From an uncultured Psychrobacter sp. (GTDB taxonomy: Bacteria > Pseudomonadota > Gammaproteobacteria > Pseudomonadales > Moraxellaceae), in contig NZ_CANMAH010000006.1 in NCBI RefSeq assembly GCF_947495825.1, positions 141,452-205,451 of the forward strand: a stretch of 64,000 nt of DNA, read 5' to 3'. Every line of letters begins with the position of its first letter. Within the stretch, counting starts at the first letter, position 1. The notes under the pieces were generated by a model, which was given only the letters and a program-made list of their open reading frames with translations, was not told the origin of the DNA and ran no database searches. Shown piece after piece: positions 43,987 through 54,467 of this stretch. The translations under genes were made by a program, and so were the position numbers.

Positions 43987-46572
43987 ATGAGCCATCAATC
44001 ATTTTTATTTGACAGCTACAGTATTCGCCGCGTACGTCCGCCAAAGAACAAAATCGGCACTTCTGCCAAGCATGATAGTGCAATCAGTCACGTCATGGGA
44101 ACGGCTACCTATGTGGACGATATTTTAAAGCCGCAGGGCACGCTACATCTAGCTGTCGGCAAAAGTAGTCATGCTCATGCTCGTATAACCAGTATGGATC
44201 TCAGCGCAGTCAAAGCGGCTGATGGGGTGATTGATGTTCTAAGCTTTAAGGATTTGCCTGCCCAAACGGATATCGGAGCGGTATTTGATGGTGAGCCATT
44301 GATGGTAGATGAGATCACACAGTACGTGGGTCAGACGCTGTTTTTGGTCGTGGCAACCACTCACCGTGCCGCCAAAAAAGCCGTACTTAAAGCCATGATA
44401 GAATATGAACCATTGTCAGCAATATTGAGTGTTGATGAAGCTTTAGAGCAAGAGCAATTTGTACGCCCAAGCCATTTTATGCAGCGCGGTGATACCGATG
44501 CAGCACTTGCGAATGCGCCCAAGCGTATTGCAGGCCATATTCATATGCTCGGACAAGAGCACTTTTATCTTGAAGGGCAGGTGTCGTATGTGGTGCCTTG
44601 CGATGATGGCGGGCTTGAAGTCTATACTTCATCGCAGCATCCAAGTGAGGTGCAGCAGCTCGTCGCTGAGGTGACAGATCTGCCTTTTCATGCGGTCAAT
44701 ACGGTTGTGCGCAGAATGGGCGGCGGCTTTGGTGGCAAAGAGACACAAGCCGCTGCTTGGGCATGCTTTTGCGGTATCATTGCCAAGCGTCACAATGTAC
44801 CTGTCAGTATGCGCCTAGATCGGCAAGATGACATGGTTGTGACTGGTAAGCGCCATGAATTTGTCAATCGTTATGAAGTCGGTGTCGATGACTCAGGGCA
44901 AATCCTAGGTGTCGATATGCAGCTGGCTGGCTTGTGTGGTTATGCGCCAGACTTGTCCGATGCTATCGTTGATCGAGCGATGTTCCACTGTGACAACGCG
45001 TATTATTATCCAGCCGCACAGGTGGCAGGACATCGCTGTAAAACGCACACAGTATCGAACACGGCCTATCGTGGTTTTGGTGGACCCCAAGGTCTGATGA
45101 CTGCTGAATATATGATGGATCAAATTGCTTATACATTGGGCAAAGATCCTTTGCAAGTGCGTTTGACGAACCTCTACCAAAATGGTCAAAGCACTCATTA
45201 TGGTCAGCCAATCGAGCATTTTGATTTGGCAATGATTATGGATACGCTGGCATCAGATTGTGATTACGATAAGCGCCGTCAGCAGATTATAAGAGCCAAT
45301 GAGCAAGCCGAAGCTACAGGTAGCGACAAGCGTCTTGGCATTGCCCTAACACCTGTCAAGTTTGGCATCTCGTTTACCGTGCAGACATTGAACCAAGCAG
45401 GCGCTTTGGTACACATCTATACTGATGGCAGCATCCACCTCAATCATGGCGGGACAGAGATGGGGCAAGGGCTATTTGTCAAAATTGCTCAAATCGTTGC
45501 CAATGAGTTTGCTGTAGATTTGGATACTGTAAAAGTATCTGCAACGCGTACTGACAAAGTACCCAATACCTCACCGACAGCGGCTTCATCAGGCACCGAT
45601 ATCAACGGTAAAGCCGCGCAAAACGCTTGTCTAACCATCAAGGCACGCCTTGTCGAGTTTGCCGCTGAGCATTTTACAGTGGCGCAAGAAGACATACGTT
45701 TTGAGCGCAATCATGTCTATATTGGCGACAAGGAAGACTTTACTTTTGCTGAGATGGTGCAGTTGGCCTATCAGCACCGCGTTAGTCTATCTTCTACTGG
45801 CTATTATAAGACGCCAAAGATCTTTTATGACCGTTCTAAAGCATGGGGTCGACCTTTCTTTTATTTTGCTCTAGGTGCTGCATGTACTGAGGTTGAAATA
45901 GATACGTTAACTGGTGAGTACCAAGTGCTGCGCTGCGACATCTTACATGATGCAGGACAGTCTATTAATCCAGCTATTGATATTGGTCAGATTGAAGGCG
46001 GCTTTGTACAAGGTATGGGATGGCTTACAACGGAGGAGCTGACGTGGGATAAAAAGGGCACACTAGCGTCTAATAGCCCCGCCAATTATAAAATTCCAAC
46101 GTCGCACGATTTGCCAAAACAATTTAACGTTAAACTATACGATCGTAAAAACGAAGAGCAAACTATTTATAACTCTAAAGCAGTTGGTGAGCCGCCTTTT
46201 ATGCTGGCGGCGAGCGTTTGGTGTGCTATTAATAATGCAATCGCAAGCTTAGGTGATTATAAAAAGAACCCAGGCCTTACGATGCCAGCAACTCCAGAGG
46301 CGGTGTTAAAAGCGGTGATGCGTATGCAAGGCGAGCAATGGGAGATTGACACAAACGTAAACTTTGATGCGCTTGAGAGTTTGACCGAAGATGAGGACAA
46401 CTGTGGTATTGACGACGATAAAGTTAAGCCACAACTTGTACCGCATGCCGAAGATATCAATCCGCCAGAGGTCGAAGGTCAGACAGTCGATGACCAACCA
46501 GAAGCAATAGAGCACCCTAACGTGGCAGGTGCAAGAGGCCCTGCACATAGTGAACCTACGCACAGTGAGTGA
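43987..46572 (+). CDS. xdhB: xanthine dehydrogenase molybdopterin-binding subunit
   Basis: This catalytic subunit hydroxylates hypoxanthine and xanthine to urate (861 aa). Signatures include HVMGTATYVDDILKPQGTLH near the start, VRRMGGGFGGKETQA, and YRGFGGPQG with the conserved arginine. The active-site glutamate is in KAVGEPPFMLAASVWCAI. GTEMGQGLFVKIAQIVANEF and TSPTAASSGTDINGKA are cofactor contacts. After the family end at about residue 790 there is an acidic Asp/Glu/Pro tail of about 70 residues whose last 14 codons overlap the open frame of xdhC. It needs XdhC for loading of sulfurated molybdenum cofactor. Confidence 0.95.
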   Translation: MSHQSFLFDSYSIRRVRPPKNKIGTSAKHDSAISHVMGTATYVDDILKPQGTLHLAVGKSSHAHARITSMDLSAVKAADGVIDVLSFKDLPAQTDIGAVFDGEPLMVDEITQYVGQTLFLVVATTHRAAKKAVLKAMIEYEPLSAILSVDEALEQEQFVRPSHFMQRGDTDAALANAPKRIAGHIHMLGQEHFYLEGQVSYVVPCDDGGLEVYTSSQHPSEVQQLVAEVTDLPFHAVNTVVRRMGGGFGGKETQAAAWACFCGIIAKRHNVPVSMRLDRQDDMVVTGKRHEFVNRYEVGVDDSGQILGVDMQLAGLCGYAPDLSDAIVDRAMFHCDNAYYYPAAQVAGHRCKTHTVSNTAYRGFGGPQGLMTAEYMMDQIAYTLGKDPLQVRLTNLYQNGQSTHYGQPIEHFDLAMIMDTLASDCDYDKRRQQIIRANEQAEATGSDKRLGIALTPVKFGISFTVQTLNQAGALVHIYTDGSIHLNHGGTEMGQGLFVKIAQIVANEFAVDLDTVKVSATRTDKVPNTSPTAASSGTDINGKAAQNACLTIKARLVEFAAEHFTVAQEDIRFERNHVYIGDKEDFTFAEMVQLAYQHRVSLSSTGYYKTPKIFYDRSKAWGRPFFYFALGAACTEVEIDTLTGEYQVLRCDILHDAGQSINPAIDIGQIEGGFVQGMGWLTTEELTWDKKGTLASNSPANYKIPTSHDLPKQFNVKLYDRKNEEQTIYNSKAVGEPPFMLAASVWCAINNAIASLGDYKKNPGLTMPATPEAVLKAVMRMQGEQWEIDTNVNFDALESLTEDEDNCGIDDDKVKPQLVPHAEDINPPEVEGQTVDDQPEAIEHPNVAGARGPAHSEPTHSE

Positions 46573-47638
46573 GTTATTGGCAACTCCCACGCGCTGGTAT
46601 GACGGTTTAGTACAATATCAGCACCAAGGTCTGGCACACGTGTTAGCGACTGTCGTTGCGGTTAATGGCTCAGCGCCGCGAGCACTACAAGCAAAAATGG
46701 TGGTCACACAGGATGGCTACTGCGATACGCTTGGTGGTGGCGGTCTTGAGCATGATGTTATCACGACAGCAAGGCAACTGCTAAATGGTGAGATAGATAC
46801 AACCGTACCAAAAATATCCAAAAGAAACAAAAACGCTAATAAGGACATTGATAACGACAATAACGAAGATAACGACAATGAGTCAAAGCCATCTAAAACG
46901 GTAAGACGCGATGCTGTCTATACGAAGCATTATCCGCTAGGTGCAAAGCTGGCACAGTGCTGCGGTGGTAGTGTCACTGTCATGTTTGAATGTTTTAATA
47001 TAACGCCGCCAATGTCGATATTGGTATTTGGAGCAGGGAATGTGGCGGCAGCATTAATGACGATACTAGCAGAGCTGCCTTGCCAGGTGGATTGGGTAGA
47101 CAGTCGTCCTGAAATGTTTGAGCGTTATTTATTAGATAAATCTCATTTGCCAAACAAATCTATTCAAACCGAAGGTTTATCTCAAGGATTAGAAACCCAG
47201 TCTAGCTTAAATCAGCCTAAACTTTATAATCTTCCTGCCCATATCCGTGCGCATATTGATGATGATCCTGTTGATTTTATTTATCCGTTTATTGAACCAT
47301 TTAAACAAAGCGGTCAGCGTTTTATCCTAGTGATGACCCATGATCATAGTCTTGATTTTGAATTGATACGTGCAGCTTTAGATGCTGGTTTAGACGCAAA
47401 TAATAGTTTGGCGACTAGTCCTAATAATAATTCAGAAATATTAATGCCTTATATCGGTTGTATTGGCTCGGCAACTAAAGCCGCGCGTTTTAAAAACCGG
47501 CTGCTGCAACGTGACTATGATGAGAAGGTAGTTGATAAACTAACTATGCCAATAGGATTACCAATCGGTGGTAAAGAGCCAATGGCTGTTGCCGTATCTA
47601 TTACTGCACAAATTTTGCAACATTATCATCAAAAATAA
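46529..47638 (+). CDS. xdhC: xanthine dehydrogenase accessory protein XdhC
   Basis: XdhC binds molybdenum cofactor and delivers it to XdhB (369 aa from a GTG at 46529). GTG codons at 46550 and 46565 are alternatives, and all overlap or abut the xdhB end, implying translational coupling. The N-terminal CoxI/XdhC domain reads VLATVVAVNGSAPRALQAKM and TLGGGGLEHDVI, then LAQCCGGSVTVMFE. The C-terminal Rossmann domain has MSILVFGAGNVAAALMTIL. A GYIGCIGSATKAARFKNRL-type motif follows near the end. An Asn/Asp-rich insert lies near residues 95-125. Confidence 0.9.
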   Translation: MQEALHIVNLRTVSELLATPTRWYDGLVQYQHQGLAHVLATVVAVNGSAPRALQAKMVVTQDGYCDTLGGGGLEHDVITTARQLLNGEIDTTVPKISKRNKNANKDIDNDNNEDNDNESKPSKTVRRDAVYTKHYPLGAKLAQCCGGSVTVMFECFNITPPMSILVFGAGNVAAALMTILAELPCQVDWVDSRPEMFERYLLDKSHLPNKSIQTEGLSQGLETQSSLNQPKLYNLPAHIRAHIDDDPVDFIYPFIEPFKQSGQRFILVMTHDHSLDFELIRAALDAGLDANNSLATSPNNNSEILMPYIGCIGSATKAARFKNRLLQRDYDEKVVDKLTMPIGLPIGGKEPMAVAVSITAQILQHYHQK

Positions 47639-47736
47639 GTCATAAGCTATAGATCATCGATACTGATTTTTATCTCTATTATTAACTTAAATTCTACCAA
47701 AACGTTCGGTATAACCAAGTGACGGGAGATTTACCC

Positions 47737-49167
47737 ATGACCCTACACATTTACCAAGCGCAGCTCCTGCACTATCTTACCGAAGATGATCTGAATCAAA
47801 GGGCTGAGTGTGCGCACGCTGAAAAATCTAACTCAACAGCTTCTAACTATTTAAATACAGCAACTGTTGATAATAATATAACGCTATTACCAGTTATTGC
47901 GGGCATGAACGTTTATCCTGAGTATATTGCTAATGGTGCGCTGGTCGTCGACGATGTGTCAGGTCACGTTGTAGATTATGGTAGTAACGAAACGATACTA
48001 GCGAATTATGCTCAAACTAATGATCAAGCACCGGTAGAGGTTCATGACTATCGAGATAAACTGATTATGCCTGGTTTTATCGATACCCACGTGCACTATC
48101 CGCAAATAGATATGATTGCCGCTTATGGTGAGCAGCTCTTGGACTGGCTTAATAATTATACCTTTGTCACTGAAGCCAATTTTGCCGATCCAAAGGTTGC
48201 CCATGATACCGCACAATTCTTTTTAGAGCAGTTACTCGCCAATGGCACAACCAGCGCCATGGTGTTTTCTACTAGCCACCCTGAGTCCGCAGAAGCCTTT
48301 TTTACTGAAAGTCATAGGCTTAATACTCGCATGATTACGGGTAATGTGTTGATGGATCAAAACGCGCCTGAGCATTTGTGTGTGCCTGCTGAGCAGAGCA
48401 TTCAAGATACGCAAGATATTATTGATAATTGGCATGAGCGTGGGCGTCAGCATGTGGCTATTACCCCGCGGTTTGCGATTACCTCAACACCAAAACAGCT
48501 GCAGCTGGCAGGCGAGCTATATGCCAACTACGACACTGTTTATCTGCAAACACATTTGGCAGAAAACCGTGATGAAGTGGCTTTTGTACGCAAGCTCTAT
48601 CCCAATCATAAAGGCTATCTCGATGTCTATGCGGATATGGGGCTACTGGGTCGGTACACTACCTTGGCACATGGTATCTACCTTGAGACTCCAGAATATG
48701 AAAGGCTACGCGCAACTGGTACACAAATAGCGCACTGTCCAACGTCCAATCTATTTTTGGGTAGCGGATTATTTGATTTACCTAAAACGTTAAGTTATAC
48801 CGGCGTTAGTATCGCTACTGATGTAGGAGCGGGGACCAGTTTATCGATGCTAACGACTTTAAATGAGGCGTATAAAGTTCAGCAATTACAAAACAATCAA
48901 TTGTCCGCCCACCAAGGGTTATATCAGATTACCTTGGGTAATGCGCAGTCATTAGTGCTAGATGATAAAATCGGTAACTTTATGCCTAACAAGGAAGCAG
49001 ACTTTGTGGTCATAGACATGGCAGCAACGCCTTTATTACAAAGACGTATGGCGCAGACTAAAACACTTGAAGAGCGTTTGTTTGTACTAATGATGCTTGG
49101 TGACGATAGGGTAATTGAGGAGACGGTCATTGCAGGGGTAAGTCGTTATAAATCGCGGTCATTTTAG
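47737..49167 (+). CDS. guaD: guanine deaminase
   Basis: This amidohydrolase converts guanine to xanthine (476 aa), giving the substrate of XdhAB. I start at the ATG at 47737, preceded by GGGAG; a GTG at 47719 is in frame. Metal ligands are GFIDTHVHYPQ (H118, H120), THLAENRDEV, and the AHGIYLETPEYERL and SIATDVGAGTSLSML segments with the final aspartate. IDMIAAYGEQLLDWLNNYTF is characteristic of bacterial GuaD. Residues 25-55 are an extra Asn/Thr/Ala-rich stretch. It follows xdhC by about 100 bp and completes the guanine-to-urate route. Confidence 0.95.
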   Translation: MTLHIYQAQLLHYLTEDDLNQRAECAHAEKSNSTASNYLNTATVDNNITLLPVIAGMNVYPEYIANGALVVDDVSGHVVDYGSNETILANYAQTNDQAPVEVHDYRDKLIMPGFIDTHVHYPQIDMIAAYGEQLLDWLNNYTFVTEANFADPKVAHDTAQFFLEQLLANGTTSAMVFSTSHPESAEAFFTESHRLNTRMITGNVLMDQNAPEHLCVPAEQSIQDTQDIIDNWHERGRQHVAITPRFAITSTPKQLQLAGELYANYDTVYLQTHLAENRDEVAFVRKLYPNHKGYLDVYADMGLLGRYTTLAHGIYLETPEYERLRATGTQIAHCPTSNLFLGSGLFDLPKTLSYTGVSIATDVGAGTSLSMLTTLNEAYKVQQLQNNQLSAHQGLYQITLGNAQSLVLDDKIGNFMPNKEADFVVIDMAATPLLQRRMAQTKTLEERLFVLMMLGDDRVIEETVIAGVSRYKSRSF

Positions 49168-49366
49168 ATTTAAAGCAACTTAATGCTTATAAAGTAGCAG
49201 CTCAATTGACTTCAATAAATGTTATATTGGTTCGTAAAGACTGGTTTCGTAATGGCTATTGGTGATAGTCATAAACTTGCAGAGGTTTATGACGATAAAA
49301 CTATTCTCTGTCAGTGCCATAATCGAACGCTCAACACGTCCAAAAATTTAAGGAAGTTACCATAAT

Positions 49367-49684
49367 ATGGCTTTAGATATGTACTATAAAAACGGCATGA
49401 TTCGCAAAACGCGCTGCCAAATATCGAATGATCTGGTGCCCACTCTTTATCAAATTCATAATAATGCCAGCTTTCCACAGTTAACGTGGCTTATCGATAA
49501 TCTTTATGAAAACCCGCAGATTGAACCTGACAGCGCACAAGCATTGGCTGATGAGATGGTAGCGTTTGAGCGCTTGATACTCTCGCTGCATCTGCCTTTT
49601 CCTAAGCTGTCACTACAAAAGCTGCATACTTTCTTTACAGACGCAGCGAGCCGTCAACAGACCATTTATACCAATAGCAATTGA
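49367..49684 (+). CDS. small hypothetical protein
   Basis: I do not recognise this 105-aa protein. It is soluble, helical, with a mildly acidic middle (NPQIEPDSAQALADEMVAFE) and no Cys motif or membrane segment. The AAGGAAG site 9 bp before the ATG and steady codon use support it as real. It is 200 bp after guaD and on the same strand, so a link with purine catabolism is possible but not shown. Confidence 0.65.
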   Translation: MALDMYYKNGMIRKTRCQISNDLVPTLYQIHNNASFPQLTWLIDNLYENPQIEPDSAQALADEMVAFERLILSLHLPFPKLSLQKLHTFFTDAASRQQTIYTNSN

Positions 49685-49937
49685 CCTTATTATTTAGAAC
49701 GTATTTATTCACTTACAAGTAGGCATGACCAAGTTAACTACTGCTAATTAAATATAAGACTGTGGCTAAGAAGTATAATTTTTTTATTAAATATTTTGAT
49801 AATGCTAAAAATCTTCTCATGATTTAACAATTATCAACCAAACACTACAGTCATCTTGAATCACAAACCACCTTGAATCACACCTGCATAACCTCCATAA
49901 TCTAAGCACTTTCTTATAATAAATAGCCTAAGCAAAT

Positions 49938-52900
49938 ATGCCGAATCAAACTAAAGAATTGCAACATACCAAATCACAAACAGACACCACTTCTCGATTA
50001 GATATTGAAGGCGCAGCATCGCAATCTGCCGCTGATGCTATAAGTAAAGTCGATACTTCTAATCTACCAGTCCTTGCCAAAGACAGCTACTATCTTGGGC
50101 GTTTGGAGCGCGAGCTGGCACGCGCTGCTGTGGCTAAAAATAAAGCAGCCAATAGCGACTCCCGTAAAGAAAAAGACTCGTCTAAAGCGGTAGAAGTCCT
50201 GAGCAAAAAACGCGCGCAATACGAAAAAATAAAAACCCGCTCACAGCAGGCAGTGCAAGCGCGTATCGAGAGTATCCCAGACAATTTGCCAGCCACCTTA
50301 AACCTAGATCTGCCTGTCAGTCAGCGCGCTGATGACATCGTGCAAGCCATCATTGACAACCAAGTCATCATTGTCGCAGGTGAGACAGGGTCTGGTAAAA
50401 CCACACAACTACCGAAGCTTGCGATGCTGGCAGGGCGCGGCATCACGGGGCAAATAGGGCATACCCAACCAAGGCGACTAGCGGCTAGAAGTGTGGCAAA
50501 CCGTATCGCTGAGGAGCTTGGCGAGCAGCTCGGTAATACCGTCAGTTTTAAGATTCGCTTTAATGAGCAAGGATCAGCGCAATCGGTCGTGAAGCTAATG
50601 ACCGATGGTATCTTATTGGCGGAACTCGGTCATGATCGGTTTTTGAGTAAATACGATACTATCATCATCGATGAGGCGCATGAGCGTAGTCTAAACATTG
50701 ACTTTATCATGGGTTATCTAAAAAAACTGCTACCCAAACGCCCTGATTTAAAAGTCATTATTACCTCAGCCACCCTCGATACCAAGCGTTTTAGCGAATA
50801 CTTTAGTCGTTATGACAGTAAGCTTAAGCGTAATGTCCCTGCGCCGATTTTTAATGTCGAAGGCCGCAGTTACCCTGTTGAGGTACGCTATCGTCCGCTG
50901 ACCGATGAGCCAGTGGGTAGCTCAGATGACGACAGCTACGATGATTTTGAAGAAAATCTACCGCGCGCAGTGGTAGCTGCCGTCGAAGAATGCTTTAGCG
51001 ATGCACAAAATAAAGGTCATGCTGACCAAGCAGATATCTTGATATTTGCGGCGACAGAAGCGGAAATTCGTGAGCTGCAAGATGTGCTTGTGCGTCATGG
51101 ACCTAAGCACACCGAAGTGTTGCCGCTGTTTGCACGGCAGACTTATGAAGAGCAGCAGCGTATCTTTCAGCCGTCAGGTCGCGGTAGGCGCATCGTAATT
51201 GCCACCAACGTCGCTGAGACTGCGCTGACCGTACCCGGCATTCGCTATGTGATTGACTTGGGGTTTGCACGGATTTCGCGTTATTCGTATCGCTCACGCG
51301 TCCAGCGCCTGCCGATTGAGGCCATTTCGCAAGCGGCTGCCAATCAGCGTAAAGGCCGCTGTGGCCGTGTCGCGCCGGGCGTTTGTATTCGTCTGTATAG
51401 TGAAGAGGACTTTAGCGGTCGTCCAGAATTTACCGAGCCTGAGATACTGCGCACCAACCTTGCTTCCGTGATTTTGCAGATGGCCAACCTGCGTCTGGGT
51501 AGTGTCGATGATTTTGCTTTTATTGAGCCGCCAGATAGCCGTCTGGTCACCGATGGTCATAAACTGCTCGATGAGCTAGGGGCGATTACCTCTAAAAGCG
51601 ACAAAGCACCCAGCCCTGCCAAGCGCTCCAAGGGTCTTAATCAGCTGCGCCTAACGCCAACTGGGCAAAAAATGGCACGTATGCCAATCGATCCAAGATT
51701 GGCACGTATGTTGGTGGCAGGTAGCGACTTTGATTGTATCCGTGAGATGCTCATCGTTGTGGCCGCCCTTGCCGTACAAGATCCGCGTGAGCGCCCCGCC
51801 AATAAACGCCAGCAAGCGGATCAAAAGCATGCCGAGTTTCGTCAAGATGACTCCGACTTTTTGTTCTATTTAAGCCTTTGGAAAGCGCTGTTTGAAAAGG
51901 ATGCAGACGGCAATAAGTTGTCTGGTAATCAGCGCAAACAGTTTGCCAAAAAACATTATCTGAGCTTCCCGCGCGTGCGTGAATGGAGTCAGACCCATCG
52001 ACAGTTGCTGCAGATGGTTATGGATCTTAAGCTTGCAGATGATAAAGGCGTTCAAAAAGGGGCGGGTAGTAGTGACCCTACCAGTGTAGAAGATGAGGAA
52101 GTCAAAGCGGTCAAATATGCCAATTTGCATCGCGCACTATTGACGGGGCTGCTCTCGACCATCGCTCATAAAACAGATAATCGCGGTGAGTATTTAGCAG
52201 CGCGTCAGCAAAAAGCCAAAATCTTCCCAGCCAGTACCGTGTTTAAACAAGTGCCGCCTTGGGTCATGGCCTTTGAGATGGTTGAGACCTCACAAGTGTT
52301 TATGCGTACCGTTGCCAAGATTGAAACTGAGTGGATCATCTCCGCGGCGGGCAACTTATTAAAGTATCATTACTTTGAGCCGCATTGGTCCAAGAAAACA
52401 GGCCGTGTCAAAGCTTATGCGCAGATTAGTTTGTTTGGACTTATTATCATCAGTAAGCAGCTAACCAACTACGAGCAGGTCAACTTGGCAGAGTCGCGGG
52501 AGATATTTATCCGTGATGGTTTAGTAACTGGTAACTTGGGTCGGCAAGCGCCGTTTTTGCAGCACAATATGGACAAAATCGCTCATGTTGAGCGTATTGA
52601 AGACAAATTGCGTCGCCGCGATTTACTCGTCGATGAAGAGGCGCTGTATCAGTTTTATGACAAAAAAATCCCCGAGCATGTCGCTAGTCGCAAAGCCTTT
52701 GAGGACTGGCGCGCTGAGGTAGAAAAAAACGATAGTAAATATCTGTTTTTTACCGATGATGACGTGCTCAACAGCCAAGCGCCGACCACAGGTGACTTCC
52801 CAGAAGTGTGGAAGCTGGGTGATTTAAAGCTGCCGCTACGTTATGTCTTTGATCCATCAAGCGATGATGATGGCGTGACCATTCGCGTGCCGCTCGTCGC

Positions 52901-54179
52901 ATTGCCGCAGCTTGATGCCATTGAGCTGCTGTGGGGCGTGCCTGGTTGGCGCTATGAGCTGGTATTACAACTGCTAAAGTCATTACCAAAAGACATCCGC
53001 CGACAGATCGTACCGATTCCTGACACGGCAGACAGTCTCTTTGATGAGCTACAGCCAGAGGGCGAACAAGGTCTACTCAAGCAGCTATGCCAAGCGCTAC
53101 ACCGCCGCGGGATTATGTCGGTGACCGAAGCGAGCTTTAATCCGGCCAGCATTGATCGTTATTTACAGCCACAAATCTGCGTGGTTGATGACAAAAACCG
53201 CATCATCGAAAAAGGCCGAGACCTACAGACGCTACAGATTCGGCATGCTCAAGAGACCCGTCAAGCAGTCAATGAGCAGCAAGGCGCGCATACTGAATTC
53301 CCTGAGCACTTTGCCTTTAGTAAAAACCATCATAGCGCAGGCGTGGTAATGAAGCAGTTTGCTGCCTTGGTCGCAGATGAGGCGGGAGAGGCAGTATCGA
53401 TTCATCAATACACCGATGTAAATGCGGCACTGCAGGCGCATCGTATCGGGGTTTTGACTTTGATCAAAGGCAAGCTGGGTGCCAAAAGAAAGCAGCTGAC
53501 CAGTCAAATCGATAAGATATTTAAATTGGCCTTTGCCCCGCTGGGTGATATGGAAGCCCTAAAGACCATTGTGATTGATGCGACACTTGATGCCACGCTT
53601 GAGGAGCATTATGTCTTATTTGATCATAATGAGGATTTGCCTGAGAGCGCCGATGATGTGGCAGTTGAACTGAGCGAAGAGTTGCCCTTTACCCCAGAGG
53701 AGTATGCAAAGACGCTTGAGGCTGTGGTTAGCAACTTTTTATTGACGGGTCAGAGCGTTATCAAAACCCTCAAAAACGTCTATACGCGCTGGCAGCGTAT
53801 TCGTCAGAGCTTACTCATGCTGGATCGGGAGATATTTGGCGAGTCTATCGATGATATCGAAGACCAGCTTGAGGACTTGCATTTGTCTGATTTTGTTTAT
53901 CGGATGGATTACAGTCATTGGCAACAGTATCCGCGTTATCTAGAGGCGCTAGAGATTCGTATCGAACGTCTGGAGCACAACCTCGACGCTGATCTCGACG
54001 GGGTGTATGCGCTCGATGTGCATATGGAGCGGCTGGCAAACCGTGCCAGCGATGCGGCTATCAGTGAATATCGTTGGATGGTCGAGGAGTATCGCATTCA
54101 ACTGTTTGCCCAGCCAATGAAAACGCGTATGGCAGTGTCACCGAAACGCCTGAGTAAGCTGTGGGACAAGGTGAGTTAA
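49938..54179 (+). CDS. hrpA: ATP-dependent DEAH-box RNA helicase HrpA
   Basis: This large DEAH/RHA helicase has 1413 aa (E. coli HrpA about 1300). Motif I is GETGSGKTTQLPKLA (148 on), motif Ia is TQPRRLAARSVANRIAEELG, and motif II is DEAH (245-248, IIIDEAHERSLNID). Motif III is ITSATLD. Motif VI is QRKGRCGRVAPGVCIRLYSE. Winged-helix and ratchet domains follow, and then the DUF3418 C-terminal region typical of HrpA. The first 115 residues form a basic, Ala/Lys/Ser-rich extension. HrpA rescues stalled, collided ribosomes in E. coli. It is monocistronic, with a strong terminator. Confidence 0.96.
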   Translation: MPNQTKELQHTKSQTDTTSRLDIEGAASQSAADAISKVDTSNLPVLAKDSYYLGRLERELARAAVAKNKAANSDSRKEKDSSKAVEVLSKKRAQYEKIKTRSQQAVQARIESIPDNLPATLNLDLPVSQRADDIVQAIIDNQVIIVAGETGSGKTTQLPKLAMLAGRGITGQIGHTQPRRLAARSVANRIAEELGEQLGNTVSFKIRFNEQGSAQSVVKLMTDGILLAELGHDRFLSKYDTIIIDEAHERSLNIDFIMGYLKKLLPKRPDLKVIITSATLDTKRFSEYFSRYDSKLKRNVPAPIFNVEGRSYPVEVRYRPLTDEPVGSSDDDSYDDFEENLPRAVVAAVEECFSDAQNKGHADQADILIFAATEAEIRELQDVLVRHGPKHTEVLPLFARQTYEEQQRIFQPSGRGRRIVIATNVAETALTVPGIRYVIDLGFARISRYSYRSRVQRLPIEAISQAAANQRKGRCGRVAPGVCIRLYSEEDFSGRPEFTEPEILRTNLASVILQMANLRLGSVDDFAFIEPPDSRLVTDGHKLLDELGAITSKSDKAPSPAKRSKGLNQLRLTPTGQKMARMPIDPRLARMLVAGSDFDCIREMLIVVAALAVQDPRERPANKRQQADQKHAEFRQDDSDFLFYLSLWKALFEKDADGNKLSGNQRKQFAKKHYLSFPRVREWSQTHRQLLQMVMDLKLADDKGVQKGAGSSDPTSVEDEEVKAVKYANLHRALLTGLLSTIAHKTDNRGEYLAARQQKAKIFPASTVFKQVPPWVMAFEMVETSQVFMRTVAKIETEWIISAAGNLLKYHYFEPHWSKKTGRVKAYAQISLFGLIIISKQLTNYEQVNLAESREIFIRDGLVTGNLGRQAPFLQHNMDKIAHVERIEDKLRRRDLLVDEEALYQFYDKKIPEHVASRKAFEDWRAEVEKNDSKYLFFTDDDVLNSQAPTTGDFPEVWKLGDLKLPLRYVFDPSSDDDGVTIRVPLVALPQLDAIELLWGVPGWRYELVLQLLKSLPKDIRRQIVPIPDTADSLFDELQPEGEQGLLKQLCQALHRRGIMSVTEASFNPASIDRYLQPQICVVDDKNRIIEKGRDLQTLQIRHAQETRQAVNEQQGAHTEFPEHFAFSKNHHSAGVVMKQFAALVADEAGEAVSIHQYTDVNAALQAHRIGVLTLIKGKLGAKRKQLTSQIDKIFKLAFAPLGDMEALKTIVIDATLDATLEEHYVLFDHNEDLPESADDVAVELSEELPFTPEEYAKTLEAVVSNFLLTGQSVIKTLKNVYTRWQRIRQSLLMLDREIFGESIDDIEDQLEDLHLSDFVYRMDYSHWQQYPRYLEALEIRIERLEHNLDADLDGVYALDVHMERLANRASDAAISEYRWMVEEYRIQLFAQPMKTRMAVSPKRLSKLWDKVS

Positions 54180-54218
54180 TAAACAGCTCGTCGATTACAT
54201 GCTTGCCTAACACAATAA

Positions 54219-54254
54219 AAAAGGCTGGACTAGCAAGCGCTAATCCAGCCTTTT
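54219..54254 (+). terminator. rho-independent terminator of hrpA
   Basis: AAAAGGCTGGA (54219-54229) pairs with TCCAGCCTTTT (54244-54254), and the stem continues into CTAGC/GCTAA with one mismatch around an AAGC loop. Confidence 0.9.
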
Positions 54255-54467
54255 ACTTTATGAATAACCCTTGACAGCGCTAATCCTGTCTTTGTACAGA
54301 TTATATAAGTAACGAGTAATAACATTCTCACGAACTTTGGTTGTTATCTCATGTAGCTATAAAGATAGGTGATCTCATCTTTAACATTGTGGTTCCTATT
54401 GCGCCTTACCCACGGTACTATAACTGTAATAATTAGCATGCTAAATAAAATAGAAAAGGAAAGCGAC

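Noticed and set aside
54369..54467. N-terminal hydrophobic extension of the methyltransferase
   Set aside because: The ATG at 54468 has a strong ribosome binding site and begins with the conserved MWNERYS.
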